Notes under the pieces: model-generated
The model's input: the letters and a program-made list of their open reading frames with translations, nothing else
Told to the model about the DNA's origin: nothing
Databases searched by the model: none
Assembly (NCBI GenBank): GCA_964589175.1
Contig: CAZPRY010000004.1
Span: forward strand, 1 to 64,000
Length of the DNA stretch: 64,000 nucleotides
Direction: 5' to 3'
DNA from: CAZPRY01 sp964589175
Lineage (GTDB): Bacteria > Fidelibacterota > UBA2242
Program-made: the position numbers and the translations under genes
Shown here: positions 44,883-53,996 of the stretch, piece by piece
Layout: the number at the start of each line of letters is the position of its first letter
Numbering within the stretch: the first letter of the stretch is position 1

Positions 44883-46049
44883 ATGATACCTGTTCGTAAC
44901 TGGAAACGCGCTTTAAAAAAATCCATCGCCCAGCCGGGATATGCCTATCGCAATTTTCTCCATCGCTGCAAATCAACTTATAGTTACCACCGTCTTGACG
45001 GGTTGAGTTATTGGCCCGAAACCATCTCGCTCTTTCTGACTTACAAATGTAATTTACGCTGCCAGATGTGCGGCCAGTGGGGCGAAAAAGGCGCGTTTTG
45101 CGCTTATGACAAAGACACTCTGACGCAACGATTAAGTATGGATGAAATTCAAGCCCTGATTGACGATGTGAAATTTTTCAATCCGAATATTACGCTGTTC
45201 GGCGGCGAACCGATGCTCTACCCGGGCTGGCCGGAGGTTGTCCAACGGATTAAAGCCGCCGGCCTGCGCTGCAACATCGTCACCAACGGCACCCTGATCC
45301 GGCAATTCGCCTCTGAAATTATCGAGAGCGGATTGGATGAAATTATCTTCTCCCTCGACGGTCCGGAAGAAGTCCATGACAGCATTCGACGCGTTGAGGG
45401 TACTTTTCGTCGCTGCATCGAGGGCTTTCGCTATCTTCAAGAACTTAAAAAAGAACGCAACCATGACGGACCGCTGATCAATATCAACAGCACTCTTTTC
45501 GAATTCGGCCCCGGCCATCTCGAAAAAGTCATTGCCGCGGCCGAAGAGATTGGCGCCAGCGGACTTACTTTCCACCACCTCCTCTTCCTGGACCGGGAGA
45601 CCGTACAGCGTTTCATCGGATTCTTCCAGGACAAGTTCGGACAGACCCCCTCGGATTGGCTCGGCTTTGTCAGCGATGAATTGCCGAAGATCGACGTTGA
45701 GGCACTGATTCGTAAAACCAAAGAAATCCGGAGACAGAAACACGGCATCGACATCGCTTTCTATCCCAATTTCACAGGCAGGGAGATCCGCCAGTGGTAC
45801 ACGCAATATCCCTTTCGCTCGCGGTCCTATAAAAACCGCTGTATGAGCCTCTGGATGACGGCCTATATTTTCCCTGATGGTACAATTCGTCCCTACCACT
45901 CCATGAACTTCAGCCCGGGCTCCATTCGGGCGCAACGCTTTACGGAAATCTGGAATAACACCGAATATTGTAATTATAGAAATTATATAAAAACGAACAA
46001 ATCCTTTGTGGTTTGCGCAAAGGGCTGCACGGAATTTTTTCGATATTGA
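44883..46049 (+). CDS. Radical SAM protein with SPASM-like C-terminal domain
   Basis: This 388-residue protein has the 4Fe-4S radical SAM motif C56-x3-C60-x2-C63 (YKCNLRCQMCGQWG), a TIM-barrel core (ITLFGGEPMLYP; IFSLDGPEEVHDSIR) and a SPASM-like C-terminus with several Cys (RCMSLWMTAYIFPDG; IWNNTEYCNYRNYI; VVCAKGC). SPASM enzymes often modify peptides or enzymes; others sit in polysaccharide loci as sugar or lipid modifiers. The substrate is unknown. It starts six bases after the cNMP-FHA gene, suggesting one operon. Confidence 0.85.
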   Translation: MIPVRNWKRALKKSIAQPGYAYRNFLHRCKSTYSYHRLDGLSYWPETISLFLTYKCNLRCQMCGQWGEKGAFCAYDKDTLTQRLSMDEIQALIDDVKFFNPNITLFGGEPMLYPGWPEVVQRIKAAGLRCNIVTNGTLIRQFASEIIESGLDEIIFSLDGPEEVHDSIRRVEGTFRRCIEGFRYLQELKKERNHDGPLININSTLFEFGPGHLEKVIAAAEEIGASGLTFHHLLFLDRETVQRFIGFFQDKFGQTPSDWLGFVSDELPKIDVEALIRKTKEIRRQKHGIDIAFYPNFTGREIRQWYTQYPFRSRSYKNRCMSLWMTAYIFPDGTIRPYHSMNFSPGSIRAQRFTEIWNNTEYCNYRNYIKTNKSFVVCAKGCTEFFRY

Positions 46050-46112
46050 TCATTCGTGAATTGATTGACTAAGTATAGGTTTATAACTAAATTGAGAAAA
46101 AAGAGTGATGCC

Positions 46113-46487
46113 ATGGAAAAAATACTAATTGTCGACGATGAACGTGAAATTGTAGAGCTGCTGGAAGATTTTCTCGACCAGCAAGGTTATTCGATCGCTA
46201 AAGCATATTCCAAAAAAGAGGCCCTCGAGCAAGTTGAAAAGTTTCTGCCGTCTCTTGTCCTGCTGGATATTAAATTGCCGGACGGCGGCGGTCTGGATAT
46301 CCTCCAGGACATTAAGGACACGCATCCGGAGATGGAAGTGATCATGATTACGGGCCTGGCGGATAAAGAGATCGCACTCGAATCGATCCGTCGCGGGGCT
46401 GCGGATTATATTTGCAAACCGATCGATCTGAACTATTTATTGACAAGTGTGCTGTCGAGAGTTCTATCCGCCTACAAAGGAGATTAA
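46113..46487 (+). CDS. Single-domain response regulator
   Basis: This 124-residue protein is only a receiver domain. The acidic pair is D8/D9, the phosphate acceptor is D52 in VLLDIKLPDGGG, the conserved Thr is in IMITGLA and the Lys in CKPIDLN. There is no output domain, so it must act through protein contact, as CheY-like regulators do. The start used is the ATG at 46113 with AAAGAG upstream; a TTG 16 codons earlier is less likely. No histidine kinase is nearby. Confidence 0.88.
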   Translation: MEKILIVDDEREIVELLEDFLDQQGYSIAKAYSKKEALEQVEKFLPSLVLLDIKLPDGGGLDILQDIKDTHPEMEVIMITGLADKEIALESIRRGAADYICKPIDLNYLLTSVLSRVLSAYKGD

Positions 46488-46560
46488 TCCAATCACTCAG
46501 ATCAATTCTCTTCCGGGGCTGTCGACAGATTAACAATCACCAATCTATGAGAAGATTATA

Positions 46561-47823
46561 ATGGATGTAACGCGACATATGATCGGAAAAACGTGCTTGT
46601 TTATGTTTTTTTGCCTCATTCTTTTTACGATCTTTCCCCTGGAACCGATCCTGGCTCAGGAGGAAAGCACCGACAATATTTTGGTGGATACACGCGATAA
46701 AAGCATGACGCTCGCGCCCGGCGACCGGATCAATATATCTTATGTCGACGTCGGCCGGCAGGGCAACCTGGTAGAGAAAAGCTCAGTTGTTCGAATTCGC
46801 GAAGACGGAACGATTTTTCATGAATTGCTGGGAGTTGTTTCACTGGGTGGTCTGAGCATCTCGGAAGCCGAGGATTTGCTATTGACCGAGTTTTCACGCT
46901 ACTATACCAATCCGAAAGTCGGTGTCAATATCGTGGAACAGACAAAGTACAAAGTACTGCTTTACGGAGAGGTCAAACGTGTTGGCGTTTATCTGGTCAG
47001 CCCAAGTACGCGCGTTGCCGAGTTTATTATCGAGAATGGCGGCACGGCTGAAGGCGCTGATTTAAAAAATATCCGGGTTGCGAGGAATGATGGCAATACT
47101 CTGATTTTTAATATGGAACAATATCTGTTTACAAATGATCCGGTAAATAATGTAACCTTACATGACAATGATAAAGTAATTGTTCCGCGATTGACCGATT
47201 TAGAAAAGTACTCTGAAGTTTCCCAAAACTATATACTGCAATATGGGAATGTACTGGAAATCACTGTCAATGAAATCCACCAGGCTGAATTCCATCCAAC
47301 CCAGACTGAAATCTATGTGATCGATAAAAATGGTGGCATTTATCACCGCTTATTCGGTCTGGTTGAACTTGCCGGTACTTCTCTGGAAAGCGCCCAGAAT
47401 AAATTGACCGTACTGGCGAAAAATTATTACAGAAATCCATTTGTGACCATAAAAGTTCAGCAAATCTCTTCACGATATGTATTTGCGTTTGGAGAATTAA
47501 TGCGCCCAGGTATCTATCCGCTGGAAGGCAATGTGCGTATTGCGGAATTTTTGGCTCATATAGGCGGCATGACTGCAAGCGCAGATTATAAAAAAATCAT
47601 TATTACACGAGAAGAAGGCGAAACAGTTGAATTCAATTTTGACAAATACCTTTTTAAAAGAGATGATCGAAATAATATATATTTAGAGAACGGCGATAGA
47701 ATCGTTGTCTTGCCAAAAGAGCGAGGTTTATTAAAAAATATCTCGGAAGCCTTAACTCCCCTGACAACTATCTTTTCGATCCTAACGATGGCGATATCGT
47801 TGTACTTGATCACATCTAAGTGA
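46561..47823 (+). CDS. Wza-like polysaccharide export protein with tandem duplicated modules
   Basis: This 420-residue protein belongs to the outer-membrane polysaccharide export (OPX) family. It has a signal peptide (ending near ILAQEES) rather than a lipobox, then two copies of the same module, about residues 40-215 and 222-395: each has a Poly_export segment (LAPGDRINISY; LQYGNVLEITV), the YYTNPKVGVNI/YYRNPFVTIKV motif and an SLBB domain (LYGEVKRVGVYLV; AFGELMRPGIYPL). A membrane helix closes the protein. Such C-terminal anchoring may replace the Wza helical barrel. It is followed directly by the kinase gene. Confidence 0.85.
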   Translation: MDVTRHMIGKTCLFMFFCLILFTIFPLEPILAQEESTDNILVDTRDKSMTLAPGDRINISYVDVGRQGNLVEKSSVVRIREDGTIFHELLGVVSLGGLSISEAEDLLLTEFSRYYTNPKVGVNIVEQTKYKVLLYGEVKRVGVYLVSPSTRVAEFIIENGGTAEGADLKNIRVARNDGNTLIFNMEQYLFTNDPVNNVTLHDNDKVIVPRLTDLEKYSEVSQNYILQYGNVLEITVNEIHQAEFHPTQTEIYVIDKNGGIYHRLFGLVELAGTSLESAQNKLTVLAKNYYRNPFVTIKVQQISSRYVFAFGELMRPGIYPLEGNVRIAEFLAHIGGMTASADYKKIIITREEGETVEFNFDKYLFKRDDRNNIYLENGDRIVVLPKERGLLKNISEALTPLTTIFSILTMAISLYLITSK

Positions 47824-47834
47824 GGCCTGGAACT

Positions 47835-50800
47835 ATGCAGCATTACGAGCTCAATCTACGCGATTACTGGCGAATCATAAAGAAGAAGAAGATCATCGTC
47901 ATCATCACCGTCGTGATGCTCAGTTCATTTAGTTTGTTCTTCGCCATCCTGAATAAACCTACTCCCTTATATCAGGCAACTGCCAGCCTGAAAATCCAAC
48001 GCTCCACCTCTTACTCCAATAACGACTACGGCGGTTACTATTGGGGCGGCGGTGATGACCTCGCCACGCGTGCCGAAATTATTAAGAGTTACCCCATGAT
48101 TGAGAAGGCTGCCCAAGTCATGGGATTGCTGGACTCATCGCTGACCCCGGATGAAATCCGCTCCAATAAAAAGTATTTCGACATCACCTTTAAATTGAAG
48201 AAAAGAGTTAAAACCGAACAGGAAGGCTATACCAACCTGATCAATATCATCATCACCGATGAACAGCCCGAGCGCGCCCAGGACCTTGCCAATGCGCTGG
48301 CAAAGGTCTATTCCCAGGCCGATTTTGGAGAAAAAAACGAGCAGACGAAACAGGCGATCGACGCAATCAAGGCCCAGCTGGCCAACGCCAAGGCCACTTA
48401 TCAGCAATCTGTCAACGTGGTGCGTAAGTATCGCGAAGACAATAAATTCGCAACGATTGAAGGCTCGTCCGGTCGATTAAGTTCGCAGATGGATGCTGCT
48501 GAAAAACAACTCGAAAGTATTCAGGCCGATATTACCCAAATCAATAACATTGTTGCAGAAATCAGCCTCAATCCGGATTATATATTCTATTCATCCTTCA
48601 ATCTTCTGCTAAATACTCCGAATGCCACATTGAGCATGATTCAGTCACAGATGAACGGTGTCCGTAGCGACCTGGAGAATTATTCTCAACATTACACGGA
48701 TCAACACCCGATTGTGATCGATTTAAAAAGCCAGTTAGCCGGTTTAAAGACGCGCTTCATATCGGAATTGCGAAATTTCAGAGAATCTCTGGTACGCGCC
48801 GAAATCGTCGCTCAGCGGAATTATACAAAACTGGAAAATGAGTATCGCTCCCTGCCGACAATCGCCCTCACACTGATCGACCTGGAACGCGAACTCGATA
48901 TTAATTCGAGGTTATACGAACAATCGAAAGTCGCCTACGCACAGGTGATGATCCGCCAGTCGGAGCAGACCAAAGAAGTCCTTATCGCCCGGCCGGCGCT
49001 CCTGCCGACCAGCCCGATCAACCCGAACACGGTGGGACCTACGGCCGCCGTCGGAACCATTATCGGCCTGATCCTCGGCGTCGTTCTGGCCTTTGTTGCG
49101 GAAACTCTGGATACCGCCTTCAGCACGATCGATGACATCGAAAAAACCCTCGACACAACCGTTTTGGGAGTCATCCCATTTGTGGATATCGAAGATATCA
49201 AACTGGCTATTCAGGAGAAAGTGACAACACCGATTCCGGAGGATATCCTCGAAATGCAGGCCCGCATGGCCTCGCACTATGATCCCAAATCGGTAATGGC
49301 GGAGAGCTTCCGCGGCCTGCGGACCAACATTCACTTTGGGCTGATGGATAAAGGCTATAAATCAATCATGATCACCTCTTCCGTCGCCGGTGAGGGAAAA
49401 ACAACAATCGCGACAAACCTGGCGCTGGCAATGGCTCAAATCGGTCAGAAAACGCTGCTGGTCGAAGCCGATCTGCGCAAACCACGCATCTCCAAACTCT
49501 TCGGAATCGAACGTGAACCGGGACTGACCGACGTCATCTTACGGCGGGAAACACTGGACTCCGTAATCCGTAACCAGACCGACCTGATGATGGGAACGCT
49601 CTCCTCCGATGCTTTTCAGTCGGACAGCATTGCCGGAATTGAATATCTCAACATTCTGACAGCGGGTAAAATCGAAAAGAATCCATCCGAAATTATTGCT
49701 TCCAAACTGATGAACGAAGTGCTGGATGAACTCAAAGAACGCTACGATATAATCATTTTCGATTCAGCGCCGGTCATCCAGGCTACCGACTCGACCGTTC
49801 TCGGGGCAAAAGTGGACACCACCTTACTGACTTACTACCAGGGCAAAATTTCACGTGGTACCCTGCGCAGATCGAAGAGCCAGCTGGAAATGCTCAAGTC
49901 CGACGTTCTCGGTATCGTTCTGAATGGTATGCGAGCCGATGTCACCGCCGATTACGCGGATTACAAGTACAGCTACGATTCCCACTATTCCTACGGTGAA
50001 ACCGAGGAAGAGAAGGGCGTCAAAGGCATCTTTTCCAACGTCGGTAAATTTTTTACCAATAAAAAAGAGGGGCTGCATCTCGATTTCTTCCAAAAGCTGA
50101 AAATCGGAAAATTGCTGCTCTCAATTGGAGTCACGGCGATCGTTATCGGCGCGGCGCTTTTAGGCTTTCATGCCTTACGATCGAGACCATCGGTAACACC
50201 ACCCGCGCAACAAATGCATAGCCAAGGCGATTCAACAACGCCTGCAATCCCGATCATTCAGACTGAAGTACAATCCGATACACAAAGCGTCAAGGTTCCC
50301 CAGCAACTTCAGCCCGATTCCCTCGTAGATGAATCCGAATTACAAGAGGTGAAACCCAGCCTGGTACCGGTCAAGGTACCAGCTCAGGTTCCCACGCAGG
50401 TCACAACGGCTGAGAGGCAAAGTACGCCGCCACCGGCAGCGCAGAAGCCCGTCGTCCGCGAACAGGCTCCGGCTATTGCGCAGGCACCGGTCCGAATCAT
50501 CCAGCAAAGACCCGCTGCAAGCAGTTCTTCACCCGTAAAAATATTCGATATTGCACAACCCTTTTCGATTTTACTGGCGACGCTGCCTGACTACCAAAGC
50601 GCCCGAACCCGGCTGCTTTCGTACCGGGACCAGGGACTTGCAGCCTTCATGAATGCCGATTTTTCGAATCCGGAACAAAAAAATTACCTGGTCTGTTACG
50701 GCAGTTTTATTTCAGAAAGTGCCGCTCAAACGAAAGGCGGCGAGCTGGCGATGCTGGGTTTTAAAGGGACAATGGCTCCCTATAAATTCGAATATGCCAT

Positions 50801-51017
50801 TTCACTTGGAAAATATAATAGCAAGATCAGCGCCCTGGGCAAACTGAACGATCTGGGATCGCTGAAAGATTATGCCTATATCCAACCGGTCAGGCCCAGC
50901 ATTTCCAATGCTGCCGAGAGTGTCATCCTGATCGGTGGATTTAACAATACAGATCATATCGATTTATTTAAACGTACGATACCGGAACTTTCTGCACAGC
51001 CAGTCGTGTACCGGTAA
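47835..51017 (+). CDS. Wzc-like polysaccharide co-polymerase tyrosine kinase with extra C-terminal SPOR-like domain
   Basis: This 1060-residue protein has a Wzz domain between two membrane helices (residues about 20-40 and 400-423), a long periplasmic coiled coil, and a bacterial tyrosine kinase domain with Walker A GEGKTT (519-524), Walker A' EADLRKP and Walker B IIFDSAP. The Tyr cluster, normally the C-terminus of the kinase, is at Y707, Y710, Y712, Y714, Y718, Y720. A third membrane helix (about 757-780), a Pro/Gln/Val-rich linker and a C-terminal SPOR-like domain (about 948-1020; YLVCYGSFISESAAQ, then YAISLGKYNSKISA) follow. It controls export with the Wza-like protein; the SPOR extension is atypical. 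ATG at 47835 is preferred over an upstream GTG. Confidence 0.88.
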   Translation: MQHYELNLRDYWRIIKKKKIIVIITVVMLSSFSLFFAILNKPTPLYQATASLKIQRSTSYSNNDYGGYYWGGGDDLATRAEIIKSYPMIEKAAQVMGLLDSSLTPDEIRSNKKYFDITFKLKKRVKTEQEGYTNLINIIITDEQPERAQDLANALAKVYSQADFGEKNEQTKQAIDAIKAQLANAKATYQQSVNVVRKYREDNKFATIEGSSGRLSSQMDAAEKQLESIQADITQINNIVAEISLNPDYIFYSSFNLLLNTPNATLSMIQSQMNGVRSDLENYSQHYTDQHPIVIDLKSQLAGLKTRFISELRNFRESLVRAEIVAQRNYTKLENEYRSLPTIALTLIDLERELDINSRLYEQSKVAYAQVMIRQSEQTKEVLIARPALLPTSPINPNTVGPTAAVGTIIGLILGVVLAFVAETLDTAFSTIDDIEKTLDTTVLGVIPFVDIEDIKLAIQEKVTTPIPEDILEMQARMASHYDPKSVMAESFRGLRTNIHFGLMDKGYKSIMITSSVAGEGKTTIATNLALAMAQIGQKTLLVEADLRKPRISKLFGIEREPGLTDVILRRETLDSVIRNQTDLMMGTLSSDAFQSDSIAGIEYLNILTAGKIEKNPSEIIASKLMNEVLDELKERYDIIIFDSAPVIQATDSTVLGAKVDTTLLTYYQGKISRGTLRRSKSQLEMLKSDVLGIVLNGMRADVTADYADYKYSYDSHYSYGETEEEKGVKGIFSNVGKFFTNKKEGLHLDFFQKLKIGKLLLSIGVTAIVIGAALLGFHALRSRPSVTPPAQQMHSQGDSTTPAIPIIQTEVQSDTQSVKVPQQLQPDSLVDESELQEVKPSLVPVKVPAQVPTQVTTAERQSTPPPAAQKPVVREQAPAIAQAPVRIIQQRPAASSSSPVKIFDIAQPFSILLATLPDYQSARTRLLSYRDQGLAAFMNADFSNPEQKNYLVCYGSFISESAAQTKGGELAMLGFKGTMAPYKFEYAISLGKYNSKISALGKLNDLGSLKDYAYIQPVRPSISNAAESVILIGGFNNTDHIDLFKRTIPELSAQPVVYR

Positions 51018-51041
51018 AAAACAGAATGATTGCTTTTTATC

Positions 51042-51410
51042 ATGTATCATCATCATCATTCAAGGCGTAAAAAAAGTCTTCTGAAAAGAAGTGAGAAAAA
51101 GGTTTTATTGATTGCTTTGCCCATCACTTTAATTGTCGCGATGGCCATTAGTATCGCTGTTGTCGGCATTCCCAAACTTTTCACTACTATTTTTCTGAAT
51201 GTGCATCGTTATGAAAATATAGCGCGTGAGCTTGTCCGGGGTTCTGCCGCCCGTCATGAAACCGATATTCGTAAAATCTACGAGAAGGAGTGGCGAGACG
51301 ATCCGAACAGTAAATGGGTCGAGGCCTACGAAAACATCCTTCAGAACGATCGCGACAAAGAGGTGGAGCAGATGGAAAAGATGTTCGAAGACGAAAAACG
51401 GGACCAATAA
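51042..51410 (+). CDS. Small single-pass membrane protein of unknown function
   Basis: I do not recognise this 122-residue protein. It starts with a His-rich stretch and a run of basic residues (MYHHHHSRRKKSLLKRSEKK), then has a membrane helix (residues about 21-43) and an acidic helical tail (EQMEKMFEDEKRDQ). The basic side should be cytoplasmic. It lies between the kinase and the O-antigen ligase-like gene and could be a small partner of either. No strong ribosome site is visible, but the composition and fit in the operon support it. Confidence 0.6.
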   Translation: MYHHHHSRRKKSLLKRSEKKVLLIALPITLIVAMAISIAVVGIPKLFTTIFLNVHRYENIARELVRGSAARHETDIRKIYEKEWRDDPNSKWVEAYENILQNDRDKEVEQMEKMFEDEKRDQ

Positions 51411-51430
51411 CCCAAAACAGCAATTAATAC

Positions 51431-52861
51431 ATGCCTTCCAGCCCCTTATTAGAACATAACATTACGAAGTATACGCTTTTTTTAGCGGTACCGATTTCGA
51501 TTGTCGTCGCCTTCCTCTTGGTACACACCAATAAAGAAACAGCCCTCATGGCCGCCGTCGGTCTAGGCGTCCTGGTACTGACTTTCATCAATACCGACTT
51601 TGCGATTTATATCCTGATCTACTCGATGCTGCTTTCACCCGAATTCGGTACCCGTACGACGTCGGGAGAGGGAATCACCGTCCGTATCGACGACATCCTC
51701 GTGGCCATTATTCTTTTTACCTGGCTGGCTAAAATGGCGCTCTATAAGGAGTTATCGATATTCAAGCGCACACCGCTGAACAAAGACATGGGACTTTACA
51801 TTTTCATCTGTTTCCTCTCTACGGGCATTGGGGCGATGTTTGGGCGCGTTCGTCCGCTGGCCGGCATGTTTTTCGTCGTAAAATATTTTGAATTTTTCCT
51901 GATCTATTTCATGGTGGTAAACCATGTGCGTAGCAAAAAGCAGGTCGATAACTTTATTCTTTCACTCATCCTCACCTACGTCGTCGTGGTTTTAGTGGCT
52001 TACGCCCAGATCCCGCGAGGCGGCCGAATCACGGCACCGTTCGAGGGTAAAGCTGGCGAACCCAACACGCTCGGGGGCTATCTGATTCTGATTATTTCGA
52101 TCAACTTAGCCCTGGTTCTGACACCGAATATCATGTCCAGCCCCAAGTACCGACGGGCCTTGATTACGATAACCGCCATGTCCGTCCTACCCTTCCTCCT
52201 GACAAATTCACGCGGATCGTGGGTATCGGCCATCCCGGTCATATTTGCGTTTATCATCTTAAGTGAAAGACGCTACATCGTCGTCGGATTCATTATCTTT
52301 TTTATCATGATCGCCCCGCTTATTTTACCGGATGCCGTTACCGACCGTGTCAAATATACATTTACAAAACAGCAAGATGCCTATTCGCAATCGCTGCAGG
52401 AAAACATCGGTGGAGTTACCCTGGACACCTCCGCCTCGGAACGGGTTCGCAGCTGGCGTCTGGCGTTCAAGGAATTCCCCAAGCATCCCCTTCTGGGCTT
52501 CGGGGTCACCGGATGGCGTTTCCTGGATGCTCAGTTCATGCGGGTCATGATCGAAACGGGTCTGATCGGGCTATATTATTTCTTAAGCCTCCTGATTAAA
52601 TTGCTAAAACATGTTTATAAGATCTACAAGGAATCCCAGATTCCCTTCTTCAGAGCCTACGCTTTGGGATTTTACATATCTATTTTCGCCATGCTCACTC
52701 ATAGTATCGGCGCCAATACCTTCATCATCATCCGCATCATGGAACCCTTCTGGTTAATCGCCGGGTTGGTGATGTCTTTTCCCGAAATCGAAAAAATTGA
52801 ATTGGCAAAACTGAAAGAAATGGAAGACAGAGCCACGATAGTCAAAATGGGCGTAATGTAA
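51431..52861 (+). CDS. O-antigen ligase/polymerase (WaaL/Wzy-like) membrane protein
   Basis: This 476-residue protein has about twelve membrane helices and a large periplasmic loop, with the Wzy_C family features TNSRGSWVSAIPV and, after the loop, FPKHPLLGFGVTGWRF and IETGLIGLYYFLS. These proteins polymerise or ligate lipid-linked oligosaccharide. With Wza/Wzc and Wzm/Wzt in the same locus it could serve as polymerase or as a ligase. Ligase and polymerase cannot be separated by sequence here. Confidence 0.83.
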   Translation: MPSSPLLEHNITKYTLFLAVPISIVVAFLLVHTNKETALMAAVGLGVLVLTFINTDFAIYILIYSMLLSPEFGTRTTSGEGITVRIDDILVAIILFTWLAKMALYKELSIFKRTPLNKDMGLYIFICFLSTGIGAMFGRVRPLAGMFFVVKYFEFFLIYFMVVNHVRSKKQVDNFILSLILTYVVVVLVAYAQIPRGGRITAPFEGKAGEPNTLGGYLILIISINLALVLTPNIMSSPKYRRALITITAMSVLPFLLTNSRGSWVSAIPVIFAFIILSERRYIVVGFIIFFIMIAPLILPDAVTDRVKYTFTKQQDAYSQSLQENIGGVTLDTSASERVRSWRLAFKEFPKHPLLGFGVTGWRFLDAQFMRVMIETGLIGLYYFLSLLIKLLKHVYKIYKESQIPFFRAYALGFYISIFAMLTHSIGANTFIIIRIMEPFWLIAGLVMSFPEIEKIELAKLKEMEDRATIVKMGVM

Positions 52862-52862
52862 G

Positions 52863-53144
52863 ATGCAGAATTTCAAACCGGATTTCAAACCAAAAGTCCG
52901 TGATGATCTCTCGTTTCGGGAACTGGACGATGGCGGCTTGGTGTACGAACCGCAGGGCGAGAAAGTCCATTCACTTAACCGGTCCGCCGCCTATATATGG
53001 GCGCTCTGCGACGGTACTTTCACGATTACAGAAATTATTTATGCGATAAAGACGGATTTCAGCGAAATCTCCTCCGATCCCGCCGAAGAAATCCAGAAGA
53101 TACTGCGACAATTCAGCGAACTCGGACTCTTGAGTATTTCTTAA
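52863..53144 (+). CDS. PqqD-like peptide-binding protein
   Basis: This 93-residue protein has a PqqD winged-helix fold: strands (FRELDDGGLVYEPQGEKVHS), then the motif LNRSAAYIWALCDGTFTITEII and a helical end with LRQFSELGLL. PqqD-like proteins (RiPP recognition elements) bind leader peptides for modifying enzymes; related ones pair with HPr-kinase-like proteins in polysaccharide loci. It begins one base after the ligase-like gene and its stop overlaps the kinase-like start by one base. Confidence 0.85.
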   Translation: MQNFKPDFKPKVRDDLSFRELDDGGLVYEPQGEKVHSLNRSAAYIWALCDGTFTITEIIYAIKTDFSEISSDPAEEIQKILRQFSELGLLSIS

Positions 53145-53995
53145 TGCCAGTGTTCCATATCCCGATCCGGGATTATCCAATCATTATTGAATGCCCCTCT
53201 CACATCGCCGGTTTTATCTCCGCATCGGTTTTCTCCGCCCGGATCAAATCCGTACCGAATGGCACCAAAATGCACTACCGGATCATCGAAGAACATAGCC
53301 GGTTCTATCTTTACCGTAACAGCCGACTGACCCACAGAAACCGCGATCTAAGCAAAATCATATTCGCCCTCGAATGGCAGGTTGTCGAAGACTTGCTCAA
53401 ATCCCTCAAAGACGACCTGCAGTTCCATGCCGCAGTCCTGGCGAAGGACGGACAGGGATACGTGTTTCTGGGTGATTCCGGAACCGGGAAAACCAGCCTT
53501 GCCATCGCTCTTCAGAGACTTGGCTGGCAACTGTTATCGGATGAGTTTGCCATCCTGCAGCCGTTGCTGCGTACCGTTCATCCATTTCCACGCAACCTGA
53601 TTATCAAACCGCACCTGCGGGAAATCATCGCAATCCGCCCATCCGAGCTCCGTATAATGATCGACGATTTTCCACAGAAAAAAATACCAGCCTATTTCAT
53701 TGATCCCCGACGGTTCGGCGAAGTAGCTCCCGATCTTCCGCTTCCGCTACGGAAAATCTTCATTTTAGAACACCATCCTGATGGAGAGTTTTCCATCCAG
53801 TCGCTCGGGCAAAGTGCGGGATTTGAACAGCTGGCCGATAAACTTTTTAATAAACACCTTTTAAGCAGGTATTCACCGGATATCCTGCTTCAATTATTAG
53901 GACGACAGCCCGTATTTCGCCTGGCTTTGAACAATCCGCTGCTGATGGCTCGGGATCAGTTACAAAATCTATGTCACGAAATCCAAACCGTGTGA
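53144..53995 (+). CDS. HPr-kinase-like P-loop kinase (HprK-related)
   Basis: This 283-residue protein has an HPr(Ser) kinase-like C-terminal fold: QFHAAVLAKDGQGYVFLG leading into the Walker loop GDSGTGKT (residues 110-117), followed by LLSDEFAIL (D133/E134, metal-binding type). It lacks the full N-terminal domain of canonical HprK. HprK homologues linked to PqqD phosphorylate peptide C-termini in some lasso peptide pathways, and related HprK-rel proteins occur in exosortase/polysaccharide loci. Substrate here is unknown. The chosen ATG at 53144 overlaps the PqqD stop; a longer form reads back into PqqD and is rejected. Confidence 0.82.
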   Translation: MPVFHIPIRDYPIIIECPSHIAGFISASVFSARIKSVPNGTKMHYRIIEEHSRFYLYRNSRLTHRNRDLSKIIFALEWQVVEDLLKSLKDDLQFHAAVLAKDGQGYVFLGDSGTGKTSLAIALQRLGWQLLSDEFAILQPLLRTVHPFPRNLIIKPHLREIIAIRPSELRIMIDDFPQKKIPAYFIDPRRFGEVAPDLPLPLRKIFILEHHPDGEFSIQSLGQSAGFEQLADKLFNKHLLSRYSPDILLQLLGRQPVFRLALNNPLLMARDQLQNLCHEIQTV

Positions 53996-53996
53996 G

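Noticed and set aside
52997..53143. Longer N-terminus for the HprK-like protein
   Set aside because: It reads through the PqqD gene in another frame; the ATG at 53144 overlaps the PqqD stop as in a normal operon junction.
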